A DNA stretch of 64,000 bases from Branchinecta lynchi (Eukaryota; Arthropoda; Branchiopoda; Anostraca; Branchinectidae), in NCBI GenBank assembly GCA_023053575.1, contig JAKZAP010000016.1:21780030-21844029 (forward strand), in the 5' to 3' direction. The position numbers and the translations under genes are program-made. Below are positions 45,215 to 56,017 of the stretch, piece after piece (the first letter of the stretch is position 1; each line of letters starts with the position of its first letter). The notes beneath the pieces are model-generated. The model saw only the letters and a list, made by a program, of their open reading frames with translations, was not told the DNA's origin and did not search any database.

Positions 45215-46357
45215 CATATCCAACATTCAACGTATTCATATACAAACATCCCGTCTTAATATGTGACAACAGGCCACCTGTTGCAAGACGGAAAACAAGT
45301 TACCAAAAACTATCTATGAACGAATTGTTTTTTGGTAAATCAAAAACTTAGCCTACTACTAATCTATTTGTTTTTGATACGGAGAATCTTTAACTGAAGG
45401 TTATGGGGTAATACACGGAACCTCTTCATTTGTCTAGTAGACACATGCGAGGATAGGAGTCAGATTGTTTGTCACATGTCGTGGAAGCATAGAAGATAGG
45501 GTGGGATAAACAGGACACCAGTTTAGATTGAGGAATGACCACACCCGAAACCTTGGGTGCGGTATCAAGCGCAGGGTAGAGAAGTTTCGAAATATACTTC
45601 GTAAAACACGTCATGAGGCCAAGTATACTTTCTACAAAGAAACAAATCGACTTAAATCGCTGTAGTGGTGGGTGTCCCTGGACGTCAGGGCCACACTTGA
45701 AGTTCTCAAAAGAGGCCATCCTAGATAGCCTACTGTGGGATAAACAAGATGGGCCAGTCGCCGTATTTCTCAGTAGGCCTATGTCCAGATGGAATGACCA
45801 CACCCGACATCTACCTTACATTGCCAAACATGGGGGTATCTCTACCTACCTGACATAAATATGACCTTGAAAGACGACACGAACTAAAGACGGTATTTCT
45901 AAACATTAATCAGAAGGAAAATATAGACCATCAATTTCTCTTGATAGGATACGCCTTCTCGCGTATATTTTTCTGAAAATGTTTTGAAACATCGTTGCAA
46001 AATGCTTCCTTGGCAGCTAAGTGGCCGCACCCGTCTAAGAGGGCCAGATCATAGCCTACTGATAGTCTAGGAGATTCTCTTCTCGTCAACAAGCGCACGT
46101 GATAGGAGAGCACTCTTAATTCCCAAAATGACTTACGTCAGAAAGTTTGGGAATCTCTCGGGGTGTTTTTCGACAGGAAGGGTTGTTTATCGCTAGACGG
46201 GTGGATTGTTCTTTATCGATGATCCTCGGCAACGATCCTTTCCAGATCACATTTTACCATCGAACCGTTAGTAGAACTTACTAACGGTTCGTAACTCTTA
46301 CAACTAGAACAAAAGGAAAAACAGGTTTTGCATGACTCATTCCCATACATGCGACAA
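45215..46357. other. Unassigned stretch
   Basis: Internal near-repeats at 45508-45560 and 45785-45815 (GGAATGACCACACCCGA) and 46250-46290 (inverted CTAACGGTTCG). The ORFs at 45426-45858 lie on both strands of the same DNA and are not recognised. Confidence 0.3.
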
Positions 46358-46723
46358 CACTGTCAGAAATTTCAGACCAGATAACAAAAGGATGTGCGGT
46401 TTCAGCAGACAACACACAACAGACAACACTTGAAATGTTATTTGTTGTCACAACGAACGTTATGCAGAACAAGCATTGCCAGGAAGAGCCAAGAAACGGC
46501 CAAAAAAGCATCTGCTGAATTCTCGGTATTATGACGACACACATAAACGCCAGCCGATACTTTTTGGCCGTTTTTCGGCTCTTCTTTGAAATGGTTGTCA
46601 CGCACAACATTTCATGCATAACGTTTGTCGCGACAACAGATAACATTCCAAGTGTTGTCTGTTGCATGTTGTCTGTTGAAATCGCGCATCCTTGTGTTGT
46701 CTGTTATGGAACTTCTGACAGTG
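46358..46723. mobile_element. TA-target MITE, copy 2
   Basis: Ends CACTGTCAGAAATTTCAGA and TTCTGACAGTG. Inverted arms continue through 'GCGGTTTCAGCAGACAAC' and 'GTTGTCTGTTGAAATCGCGC'. TA is present on the right side; the left is AA. Two oppositely oriented ORFs read through the arms and are artefacts. Confidence 0.7.
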
Positions 46724-46725
46724 TA

Positions 46726-47332
46726 CTGATTCTCATCATGAGACTCGACACTACGAATTTTCCCATTTTCGCCGGATTCCGGTTCTTCCCCTATTCCTAC
46801 GGTTCTAATAATTCAGTCGAGAAGTTTCAAGATTTTACAACTTCCCAGTTTGTGCCGAACTCCGCTCTACCTGGGATTTTGCTGCCATGAGAAAGCCAAG
46901 CAAAGATACGAAATAAAACATGGTTTCTTACATGGAAACAAATTCAAATAACTTGATCGAAACCTTTTTTTTCCCAAATGATTTCAGGTTTCACAGGGCT
47001 TGGTCCTGAACGAAATTCAGTCAATCAATCAAGTTTAATCCGAATAGCTAAAAGCTAGAAAATTCAGAGTCAGGACATCTTCTTACCTTGTACTTGGGAA
47101 TCCAATCACTTTGACTGTGACAGTTGGTTCTAGCGAAAAAGTTTTTTTTGCCGGATTTCAGTCAAGTTAGTAGGCATGCCTAGAAAAAAAATCAGAACTA
47201 GAAAATCAGCATCTCGTCGAAGATTCGGTCAATTTGATAAATATTTTCTCCAGTCTCGGTTTCCTTTTTTCAAACATTCAAGATTTCTCCACCAGTCCAG
47301 ATGGAGAGGCAGGCTCCATTACTGTAATGAAT
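46726..47332. other. Mostly unassigned; LINE tail remnant at 47015-47056
   Basis: The minus strand at 47056-47015 reads 'GCTATTCGGATTAAACTTGATTGATTG', resembling the (TTGA)n 3' end of the LINE at 56880-56912. The remainder is unrecognised. Confidence 0.4.
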
Positions 47333-47862
47333 GAATGAATGAATGAATTTATTTCCAAAAAGCCCGTCGGGCCATGGTAGGAAAGTAACATAAACACAAA
47401 ATAGCACTCACAAACACAATGTTTACGCCGAAAGGAGGGAACCCTTACTCCAAAAAACGCTCCCGATGCTCCATAGACTGCTTGAGGAACCTCCCAAGCC
47501 GACGAAGGTCCCCAAAATTTGTCTTCCCCATGACCTTAACCAAATCCTCCTCCTCCAACCTACTATATCCAAAAATCTCTTTACGCAGATCATTTAACTC
47601 AACGCATCTACCCACCAGATGCAAAATATCCCCCCCTAGTGAACCGCACATAGGGCAGAAGTAAGGACCAGAACATAGCTTAACTTTACCTATAAACTTT
47701 CTTCTTTCCCCCAATGGTAGAGAATCCGCCCTCAGACTCACCATCCATTTAAGTTCCTCTGGTCTGAGCCCCGCTTCCTCTGGTCCGAACAAAAATTCTG
47801 GACCCTGGTACTGATAAAGAACAGAAGTATTGAAGAGAGACAAATCAGAATGCAAAAAGAAA
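47333..47862 (-). pseudogene. 5'-truncated LINE, C-terminal zinc-knuckle end
   Basis: The minus-strand ORF 47445-47855 (136 codons) has a C-x2-C-x8-H-x4-C knuckle (CPMC...H...C) about 70 residues from its start, as in the neighbouring LINE at 48066-48932. It is followed by a 3' UTR 'GGCCCGACGGGCTTTTTGG' and an ATTC-type tail at 47330-47347. Upstream it stops abruptly. It is a second, shorter copy of a related element next to the longer one; the proteins are similar only around the knuckle, so they are different subfamilies. Confidence 0.75.
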
Positions 47863-48065
47863 AGCTAATTTTTGTGAGACCAATACAAAAAAAATGTTTC
47901 GTATATCAACGTTCGTTGTACAGCATATGGAATCTCAGTATTATTCTGGCCGAATTACTAATCATGTAGGAACAGCGTATCTCTACTCAGTATATAATAG
48001 ATAAATTAGTGTATTTCAAAAGCCCACGGGCCATATACACAAACAAACAAAAACAAAAATATAAC

Positions 48066-48932
48066 TTAAACAATCAGACTCCTTCTTAGCTCTAAAGATT
48101 TATCTATGTACACGCCCACTCGAGTAATAACGGTAGGGTTACTATTGCTCAAAATTTCAGGAAGTGATAAAATCACACCCTCTAGATAAATTTTCCTTAA
48201 ATCAGAAAGTTTCGGGCATCTACGGAGAAAATGGTCCAAATTTTCTTCCTCCTTCTCACAAAGTGGGCAAGCATACCTCCCATCAGGAACCACACTACCT
48301 CTATCAAAAACCTTCTGTCTGCTCTGAATTGGAAGGCAGTTTGCCCTTAATTGGATCCAACGACATAAAACCTTCCCGGGTAGATTGAACTTAAAATACA
48401 CTTCCTCTCCAAAACAAACTTTTACCGCTTGATAATGACTCAATGTTATAGAACTATTAACAATACCCTGCCAACACTGGATTTCCTGACCTTCTAAAAC
48501 CACTCTAATCCTACGTTCTAGATCTTTTGGCAAATCAACACAACCGAGACCTTCATTCCATATATATGGCAGACCTACTCGCTCCAGTAACCGCTTCACC
48601 TGGAATGGCCAAGAATGTTTCAAACCATTATTCAGCATCTCATCATAAGCTAACCTAGCTAGTCTATCCTTACTCATATTAATAATTTTTAACCATAATC
48701 TAATCATCAGGATAGCCCTACGTAACTTTAAAGAATATAAACCTATATCACCCTTTAAAATTTGAGAATGGGTTGTCTGATGTGGTCCAAATACCCTTTT
48801 GTAATACTGAAGTTGGAGCGACTCTAGTTGTTTTGCCGTCTCTTCGCCCCATATCTCTGCTCCATATTCTAAAATTGGCAAAACTTTTGTATTAAATATT
48901 CTTTTATGCATTTTAAGGTTTTTTATACCCAT
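48066..48932 (-). pseudogene. LINE ORF2 part 3: post-RT region and zinc knuckle
   Basis: Begins just after a frame break and contains 'TKVLPILEYGAEIWGEE' (the YG..IW box following the RT thumb) and 'LESLQLQYYKRVFG'. About 220 residues in it has a C-x2-C-x8-H-x4-C knuckle (CPLC...H...C). It continues 'LSDLRKIYLEGV' to a stop at 48066. The same layout is found in the copy at 47445. Likely nucleic-acid binding. Confidence 0.85.
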
Positions 48933-49124
48933 AATTGACTGATTCCGAAAACGAAAACTCCGAAAACTACTTTACCTCTATTAACCACCTCATCAATATG
49001 TGACGTAAAACTTCCGTTGTCAGTTAACACGAATCCAAGGTATCTTATTCTCTGAACAACCTTCAGTTCTTCATTATTGAAAGTAACCTTACAATTTTCA
49101 ATACCATTGATTTTTCTTTTTTTT

Positions 49125-49976
49125 TTAAATAATTACTTCACTCTTCTTAACGTTCAACTTTAATTTTTTCATCGCCAGATACTCCCCGATCAAATTCAAA
49201 AGCGTCTGCAAATCTTCACGCGATTTAGCAACAACCGCAAGGTCGTCAGCAAACAGCAGCACTGACAGCTTTCTACTTCCCAGACTTACCGTTGGAGCCC
49301 ATCTTTTCTCTAGAAAATCCACAATATCATTAATATAAATATTGAATAGTCGAGGGGATAAAGTGCTACCTTGTTTTACACCACGCATAATCCTAAATTG
49401 TCTCGATACACTACTACCACCTTGAACTATTCCTTTTACACAAACATACATACTAACTATTAAACTTACAAATGTATTAGGTAAACCAATTCTAACTAGA
49501 GCGTCTTTCAATAATTCTCTATCTAAACTATCAAATGCCTTGTGGAGGTCTAAGAATCCCACATAAAGACTATTCTTCCCTTTACCATATTTATCTAATA
49601 ACGCCTTTAAAACAAATACCCTGTCTGACGTTCCGTAACCGGCCCTAAATCCTCCTTGCTCCTCATGTATTATATTACTTTTATTTAACCATGTCGCTAA
49701 CCTAACATCTAATATTTTCTCCATGAGCTTACTTAACGCAGGTACTAACGCTATCAAACGATAATTCTCATGAACCCTGGGATCTCCCTTCTTAAACAAC
49801 GGGAGAAACATGGATTGTTTCCATTGATCCGGCCATTCTCCAGCCTTTAACACCATATTACACAAAAGAACTATAATCGGCAAAAAAACAGACGAAAATT
49901 TCTTAAAAATCAATACTGGTATCCCGTCAATACCTGCGGCTGACCCCCCTTTTAACTTTTTTAATACTTTTTCCAC
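49125..49976 (-). pseudogene. LINE ORF2 part 2: reverse transcriptase
   Basis: The 283-codon frame holds the whole RT core in order: 'GGSAAGIDGIP' (residues about 10-20), 'W...FLPLFKKGDP', 'NYRLIALVPALSKLMEKI', 'QGGFRAGYGTSD' (about 107-118), motif A 'FLDLHKAFDSLD' with the first catalytic Asp (about 141-152), 'GVKQGSTLSPRLFNIYINDI' (about 199-218), and the FADD box with the other two catalytic Asp residues (about 248-251). All three catalytic Asp residues are present. The frame stops at an A-rich slip just after 'KSEVII'. It copies element RNA onto nicked DNA in the nucleus. The 5' truncation and frameshifts make this copy inactive. Confidence 0.9.
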
Positions 49977-50010
49977 CTCCTCCTTACTAACTTGAGCAAA
50001 TAAATCATAA

Positions 50011-50754
50011 TCATTTTCTCTTAATTGGATAAACAGCCTCTTCCGGACTTAGTGTCATCTCTTGCATTTCTGAACATTCACCTTCTAACTCTTCTAGATA
50101 ATCAGGCCAAGAATCAACTTCTGGAGTAGCGAAATTATTTATCTTTCCATTTCTTTCTTCTCTTTTTACATCACCCCAAAACTTCTTATATTCTTTCTTC
50201 CGAAAACAATCAATAATACCCAGTTTCTTTTTATTCTCAAAAGTATTTTTTTTCCTTTTTATCAGTCTTTTATACTCTCTTCTGTGGTATTTATATTCAG
50301 CTAGTCTTATACTTTGTTCTTCAGCAGTCTCACACTGCTTCAAACTACTAAGTATCTGCCTCAATTTTTCTTTCATTATCTTACATTCCAAATCAAAAAA
50401 ACTTTCAGCCTTTTTTTCTCTTTTTGTCAAATTGCACCTTTCAGCACAACTGCATATTAAATCATTTAGTCCCGAAATTATTTCACACACGTCGGTTTGG
50501 TCATCAGCAAGTGATTGGCACTTAGTCGTCAAATCCATCGTCGAAAACACTTTTTCTAGACTCCTTATATCATCGTCTGACAGATTGCATCTTATTCTAG
50601 GCCCTAAGCTTACCCTATCGTTTTTATCACTATCACAATATTCCATAATACTAAAACGATCTTTCTGGTACAATCTTAACTTAATCTCAAGCTTCAACGC
50701 CCTATGATCCGAACCAACTAAATCCAAAATTTGAACACCAACAGAATCCGGGAA
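50011..50754 (-). pseudogene. LINE ORF2 part 1: endonuclease C-terminus and linker
   Basis: 'DLVGSDHRALKLEI' at the start of the ORF is the SDH box that ends APE-like endonucleases of LINEs; the Asp-His pair is catalytic in that family. The rest (about 220 residues) is a Lys/Glu-rich linker, probably helical, with a Cys-containing patch. It ends with the frame break 'AVYPIKRK' (stop), after which the +1 frame continues 'DYDLFAQVSKEEVEKVLKK' into the RT ORF, showing one original ORF. Confidence 0.75.
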
Positions 50755-50764
50755 TTAAGGATAG

Positions 50765-51035
50765 CAGACTTTAGTATCAGTATGATCTTAAGCTTTTTAC
50801 CAAAATTATTTATGATTTTTTTAGGCGTCGTCACTTATTGCATGAATGTGAGACAAGGTCTGTCGCTAATTATGTGCTTGAGTGTCGTTGCTTAACTAGT
50901 TCTGATTTATCTATGAAACACAGGGGCCCCGATGCATAGAATTCACTCCCATAGTCGATAAAGCGGGGAACAATCTAAAGTCCTTCAAAAACACGGCTAA
51001 GAAGTGTTTACTCGATAATTTGTCACTTATTCTAT
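50765..51035 (+). pseudogene. LINE C-terminal remnant of a different family
   Basis: In one plus frame 'YDLKLFTKIIYDFFRRRHLL' is followed by 'CETRSVANYVLECRCLTSSD' and then 'MKHRGPDA.NSLP' with 'LKSFKNTAKKCLL' across small frame breaks. This matches the usual C-terminal block (RGP.IWN.LP...SFK) of CR1/Jockey-group LINEs. It is heavily decayed. Confidence 0.55.
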
Positions 51036-51040
51036 CACTC

Positions 51041-51161
51041 AACATACCACGTTCGAACAAAATATCTCAACCACTTCAAGAGTATCTTGCTGACAGACGA
51101 ACGGACAGATGGACAACTTTTGCAAAGTCATGGGTCTCCCGTCACACACGTTTTGGGATCC
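51041..51161 (+). repeat. 3' fragment of a Helentron-like repeat
   Basis: 'AACAAAATATCTCAACCACTT', a GACAGACGAACGGACAG stretch and the terminal CGTTTTGGGATCC. Only the 3' module remains. Confidence 0.6.
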
Positions 51162-51164
51162 GAA

Positions 51165-51920
51165 AAATCGAGCCTGCATCTCTCGGCAAGCTTTATAGAA
51201 TAAGAGAAGCACATTTTTATCTTACAAAATAAGAATCCAAGGAGAAAAAAAATTAATCATTTAATGGTACAGGAATGTGAACAATAAAGGAACCTCAACC
51301 GTTTCTACAACATTCTTACAACTTTTCTTACACTTTAGTGCAGATTAGAACCTATGCTAGAATGGTTCCAATCTCTGCCCAATTTTGGTCGAACCACGCT
51401 AGTTAAATGAAAAAACGAAATACTTATTGTTCTTGCCCCAACACAAAACCCTAAAAAACTTGAGCAGGTTTTTGTTAACCTACGCCCTAAGTTTTACCCC
51501 AAAAACTTTCAACAGATAATAGGGCCATGTGAAACCAAAACAGGGATCAACCGTTTTTACAACATTCTTATAACTTAGCTTACAACGTCTAGTACATGTT
51601 ACAATATGTTATGAAATATTTTGAATTCCCGTAATTCGAACTGCGCTGTTCAAACAAAATATTTATTGTTCTTGCTCCAACGTCAACACTCTGAAAAACT
51701 TTAGCAGGATTTTGTTATGCCCTAAATTTTCCCCCTAGAAATTGACATTAAATTGAATGACCACGTGAAAGAATAGTAGAGTAACAGGCAGATCGAGGCA
51801 GATGCAAATATACGAATTCGCAGCTGAACACGCATTCCGATAAATATGGTTGAACTAACAATGAATGAAATGAATACAAATCCAGTGAATGAACAGGTCT
51901 GTACTCGAAAGCAGACCGGG
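51165..51920. other. Unassigned stretch
   Basis: Two diverged direct copies of about 250 bp appear at 51285-51480 and 51540-51720 (shared 'AACCGTTT.TACAACATTCTTA' and 'TATTGTTCTTGC.CCAAC'). No gene. Confidence 0.4.
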
Positions 51921-51980
51921 TTTCGCGCTTGTTCAATAAATTAGTAAGTAAGTAATTTATTTGTAACCCACCATTTTGAA

Positions 51981-53056
51981 CAAGACCAAAGGTGTCGATG
52001 GGATCCCAAAAATATAATATTTGATTCAGACAATCGTGCCTTGTCTTCGCGAGATCCAGTCTTCGCCAGGCTAATCATTAGAGAAAACCAAGTTCAGATA
52101 TACCTCTATAAGCCATATCTATTTTGACGATACTTGAGCGAGACTTCCTGCTTTACTTCTGCCAAGTTTCCGGTTTCACCCGAATTCCTAGCGAACTACT
52201 AGTCCAGCAAAAAAAAGAAAATTCAGAAACAAATCCAGCGTATCTCCTTATCCATATTAAGAGCATCTAATCACTTTATATAAAAGTTTGACTTAAAAAA
52301 AATTCCGGTTACAACCGGATTCCGGACTAATTATATGTCCGAATAAAAAATGATTGTCATATACAGACTCAGCCTCTCTTCTTACCCCTTAATTTGTCAT
52401 CTAATTGAACTTTTGCTTTTAACAGATTTCCGGTTTTGGCCGGATTCCGGGAGGACTAGTTGTCCGGCGAGAAAATGGTTTTCACCATCATGTTCAGCAT
52501 GTCTTTTTACCTCTAAACTGAACATTTAATCTACTTCAAATGAAACTTTTACTTTTAACCAACTTTCCGGGTTTCGCCGGATTCCAGACGAACTACTTGT
52601 TCGGCGAGAAAATGATTTTCACCATCGTGTTTAACATGTCTTCTTACTTCGAAATCGACCATTTAATCAACTTCAAATAAGACTTTAACTTTTAACCAAC
52701 TTTCCGGTTTTTGCTGGATTCCGGACGAGAAAATAGTTTTCACTATCGTGCTCAGCATGCCTAGTTAACCCATAATCGACTATCACATTTAGCTGTTTAA
52801 AAATATTTTGTTTGTCTCTTAATTTGAACCCCCATCCCTAAATGTAGAGCTACATAGCCCATCTACGAACTTGACCTTACCCTTGACCCAGTGAATCCTC
52901 ACAACAAGTTTCATCAAAATATCTCATTCCCTTCGAGAGTTATCGTGCTGACATACGGACGGATAGACAGACGGACGGACGGACAGACAGACAGACGGAC
53001 AGACAGACAACTTTTGTGATGTCACAGGTATCCCTCCACTTACGTTTTGGGATCCC
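51981..53056 (+). mobile_element. Helentron-like repeat, copy 5, inserted in a LINE 3' UTR
   Basis: Complete copy: CAAGACCAAAGGTGTCGATG at the start, CGTTTTGGGATCCC at the end, with A tract on the right (AAAAAGCGGAG). The empty site is given by 63030 (CCGCTTTTCAAATGG). Seven or so internal units of 100-150 bp and a long GACGGACAGACAGAC run at 52952-53010. Confidence 0.8.
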
Positions 53057-53059
53057 AAA

Positions 53060-53310
53060 AAGCGGAGTAAATGAAAGAAAATAAATAAAACACAAAAAGA
53101 CACACATTTTGAATCTTCGGCCAGAAAGCAGTGGAGAAGGTCGTACAATGGTTGGGCTCTGCTCTCAAGGATTTTCGATAGCGACAAAGAAACATCCAAA
53201 AGGGTAACACTTGCTTCTCGAATTTTCAGCTTCTCCGTCAATGTACGGTTATGGCATAATTTCGACAAGTGGAGCAGGTGCTTTGCATATTTAAAATAAC
53301 ATGATCTCAT
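53060..53310 (-). pseudogene. LINE ORF2 C-terminal fragment
   Basis: Reading minus from 53310: 'MRSCYFKYAKHLLHLSKLCHN', then 'EKLKIREASVTLLDVSLSLSK', 'ILESRAQPLYDLLHCF'. The plus-strand fragment at 62778-63000 has the same blocks in the same order (CYFKYAKHLL, DASVTLLEI, NRAQPAHDTLYN). It ends in the 3' UTR. Confidence 0.65.
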
Positions 53311-53404
53311 CTTTTTAATCTCCTCCTTTTGTAGAACATGAGTGACACCATAACTAAATAGTATAGAAGGAGCGCAGAAGGTGCTCTACTGCTCTACAAT
53401 TTTC

Positions 53405-54110
53405 CCAAAGCTTTACGATTATAGCACCCGGTTTGGGACGACGCGCCCATAAGCGGTATGGATTGATCTGCAAACTTCTTGAACAACAGAAGAGAAAAAT
53501 TTTGACAACGAAGATTCGTTAGAAGCGTAGAAGTAAGTTGATTTGACGACGAACGACCAAAGAGAGATAGAAGCTTTGGATGAATTCAAACCATTTGACG
53601 AAGGGTTGAAATGCAGGTACTCACATTTCGAGAGATTAACTTGCAAGGCCGATTTTGAGAAGTTCCGACGACAGCTTAGAGACATTTTTGGTGAGTGTGA
53701 ATCGGTTACGGCTTACTAAGAGCAAGTTGTCCGCGTAGGCTATGTAGCTGAAGGCATGGTCAAAGTAAGCAGGGTGTAAAGAATCGAGACAAGAAGATAT
53801 GGCCGATTTGAAGATGTAGGGAGATAAGACTCCCCTGGGCGATCACTAGTTCGGACAGGAATAATCTCTGACAAGCTACCTTGCCATTTGAACCTTACTG
53901 AGGAATGACCATACCAAAATTTTAACAGACTGACAACAGACAGATTCACGCCAGAAGTAGTGAGAGAGAATAGGGCCTGAGAATGCGTTATATTGTCAAA
54001 TGTACCAGCTATATCTATAGAACATATATGAATAGCAGACTTCTCGCGGGTAGCCTGCTTCATCATTTTTGTCAATGGAATCCAAACTGCATTGCACCAT
54101 AGTGACATTT
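53405..54110 (-). pseudogene. LINE reverse transcriptase pseudogene with YADN box
   Basis: Minus-strand frames 53740-54108 and 53419-53685, plus the connecting frame, give motif A-like 'CSIDIAGTFDNITHSQALFSL', 'LLKFWYGHSSVRFKWQG', 'GVLSPYIFKSAISSCLDSL', 'FSYIAYADNLLLVS' and 'VNLSKCEYLHFNPSSNG'. The usual FADD/YADD box reads YADN here and motif A reads IAGTFD. At least two frameshifts (near 53850 and 53655). Not functional. Confidence 0.75.
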
Positions 54111-54343
54111 TTCAACTTATTCTGGAAGAAGGACGTATTCCAGGATTTTGCTTATGGTACAAGAAACTGTAATTGGACGATAGCGTTTGCAAAGGTCAAC
54201 ATGACCAATGTTACAGTACCCAAGAGGAAACTATTCGGAACCAAACCCTGGCATAAACAAATTTGAAACAGAAGCTGGAGCGGTTGTGTTAAAGCTGGAC
54301 ACTCAGTTTTGAAAAATCAGGACTAAGGCCATCAGAATCTGTA

Positions 54344-54692
54344 CGCTGCAGAAGTTTCATAACAGATAACGCGAGGATGCGCGGTTTCAACAGATAATGC
54401 GTCACAGAAAACACTTCGAATGTTATCTGTTGTGTTTCAAAATGTTATGCATAATAAGCGTTACCATCAGGAAGAACCGAAAAACCGCCAAAAAGTATCT
54501 GCCGAGTTTTCCTCCATCATGACGATAAGGAATAAAGTCAGTAGATGGTTTTTTGGCTCTTCCTAACAAAGCTTGTTATGTATAAAATTTCATGCAGAAC
54601 GTTTTCAAACACAATCTGAAGTGTTATCCGTTACGCATTAATCTGTTGAAACCGCGCATCCTCCTGTTATCTGTTATAAATCTTCCTTATGT
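54344..54692. mobile_element. TA-target MITE, copy 3
   Basis: CGCTGCAGAAGTTTCATAAC with TA to its left; arms through 'GCGGTTTCAACAGATAATGC' and 'GCATTAATCTGTTGAAACCGC'. The right tip is eroded (TTATGTGTCA). Same family as 15429 and 46358. Confidence 0.65.
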
Positions 54693-54699
54693 GTCATTG

Positions 54700-55264
54700 A
54701 ACAACGCACCTCAGTCCGGACAAAGCTTAACGCTAACATTCTGGTTAGCGCGCTTGTTCAGAAATCTCCAATAAGCGAGGGCAAGCGGAATGACCGAGGA
54801 AATGTCGGCTGGTGATGGGGCTGTTTCACTCAAAAGTAAAATGATGATATTTGTTTTAAGCTCTACTTTGAGCACACCTTTCGCCAAACCGAAGACCCCT
54901 CTCTGTCTTTTTCCTATCCTTAATAGTCACGATAGACAGTTGTCCGTTGTCAGCTCTAAAACCGAGGTTTAAAGATCCGTTGATCAGATTGCTTCTTGAT
55001 TCGGAATTTGATAAATCGGCCTGCTGGCAAAGCTATGCCTCAGTCTAGGCTCTGCTATTCAGGCTGACATGAGTGGAGTCATAGGGCTGTATCAGGTGTC
55101 ATCGTGTAGATCTTGTAGCAGATTGGCTAGGCCATTTTAGGCACTTAGTGGGGGACGGTAATGAGCCCACTTATCGCCTTTGATTGGCAGGGTTAAGCAA
55201 ACAAACATGAAGATTTTGGCGCAATTACAGAATAGAATCCGAATCCAGTCAACACTATCGTTGT
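54700..55264. other. Unassigned stretch
   Basis: No recognised gene or repeat. Confidence 0.4.
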
Positions 55265-55775
55265 TCCGAGCCCTCGTTCTTAACTTTTTCTGTCGTTTTA
55301 TGTGCTGAATCTAGAGTTGCGTTTTCAGCAATTAGTGTGTTCGAATCCTAACGGGGAGGGTAAAGTGCCTTACCTACTAAAAAGGTTCAAGCTGGCTACC
55401 CTGGAAGAGAGACAAACCCGCCTTAGCATCGATTTCGGTATTAAGACCCTATCTGTTCCCCGATTACGTAATATTCTCCCACCCCCCTATTCTCCTATAC
55501 GTATAAGACCCCAGCGAGAGAAATTCCAGAAAATCCCCAAACTAGCTCCTGTGGCCCCTCTTCATGAAAGGTATAGAAGGAGTTTTGTTCCAGCATTTGT
55601 TGAGTTGTACAATAACCGATAAGTTAGTCCTTTTTAGTGTTTTTCTTCTTTCGATACAAAGTGTTATGCATTCCTCATTTTGTATGACAAAAAGGTCAAA
55701 TTCGGCGGTAACGCTAGGACAGCTACTTTTAAAAAATAAAATTATATTCTATTCTATTCCATTCTACAATGCCCG
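55265..55775 (+). pseudogene. LINE C-terminus with (ATTCT)n tail
   Basis: The ORF 55302-55622 (106 codons) ends with 'HERYRRSFVPAFVELYNN', the common last block of CR1/L2/Jockey-group ORF2 proteins (ER.R.SF.P..V.LWN). It is followed by a 100-bp 3' UTR with 'AAAAAATAAAATTATATTCT' and ATTCT repeats to 55770. The 5' part is missing. 'GTTCGAATCC' at 55333 looks like a tRNA B box but lacks a tRNA around it. Confidence 0.65.
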
Positions 55776-55829
55776 ACGCAAACGAGCGGAGTAATCTGAC
55801 CTGTAACAAACCTGTAATCTGATTTGATT

Positions 55830-55995
55830 ACAGGATTGTTTCCTTCACCGGAGTTGAACCAGAGGATTGACAGCCTGACGAGGACCCTTGCCAAGAAGGG
55901 CCGAAATATCGCTGATGAAGAATCATAGCTGACGTATCCGTTGTAAACACTGTTTGAATAAATGTTTCAAAGTCGGCTTGGGCTCAAAGAATATT
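55830..55995 (+). mobile_element. Hammerhead-bearing repeat unit
   Basis: About 165 bp almost colinear with 38020-38190 (blocks listed there). It starts near 'GATTACAGGATTGTTTCC' and ends near 'GGGCTCAAAGAATATTTAAC'. No flanking duplication identified. Confidence 0.7.
55871..55914 (+). ncRNA. Candidate minimal type I hammerhead ribozyme (copy A, best match)
   Basis: Stem I CAGC (55871-55874) with GCTG (55911-55914); core CTGACGA (55875-55881); stem II GG-A-CCCTT / AAGGG-CC with loop GCCAAG (55882-55902); GAA (55903-55905); ATAT (55906-55909); C17 at 55910, the predicted cleavage position. Every conserved core base of the hammerhead fold is present. The monomer stem III would be one A-U pair. 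The self-complementary ATAT permits a 4-bp stem III in a dimer, the solution known for minimal hammerheads of Penelope-like elements and amphibian satellites. Not tested. Confidence 0.7.
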
Positions 55996-56017
55996 TAACT
56001 CCTAATAATCTATGATG

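Larger units (their letters stand above)
48003..50755 (-). mobile_element. Best-preserved LINE (non-LTR retrotransposon), 5'-truncated in the endonuclease domain
   Basis: The minus-strand order is end of an APE-type endonuclease, linker, reverse transcriptase, thumb/connection, and C-terminal zinc knuckle. The reading frame is broken near 50025, 49120 (A run) and 48935. The 3' end 'GGCCCGTGGGCTTTTGAAAT' matches the 3' end of the copy at 47333. The 5' end is lost inside the endonuclease (about 50755), typical for incomplete reverse transcription. The clade is not assigned; no RNase H is seen. Confidence 0.85.
51925..54340 (-). mobile_element. LINE pseudogene split by a Helentron-like insertion
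   Basis: The 3' tail at 51925-51980 (minus: 'AAAATGGTGGGTTACAAATA' and TTAC repeats) continues, after removing 51981-53056, into the C-terminal region at 53057-53310. The undisturbed order is seen at 63015-63077 (CTCCGCTTTTCAAATGGCGGG). RT pieces follow at 53405-54110. Frames are broken many times, with internal deletion between 53310 and 53405. Confidence 0.75.

Noticed and set aside
46281..46890. Similar ORFs on opposite strands
   Set aside because: They arise from the inverted arms of a MITE and mirror each other.
55325..55350. tRNA-like B box GTTCGAATCC
   Set aside because: No A box, cloverleaf or acceptor stem around it; it lies inside a LINE ORF.
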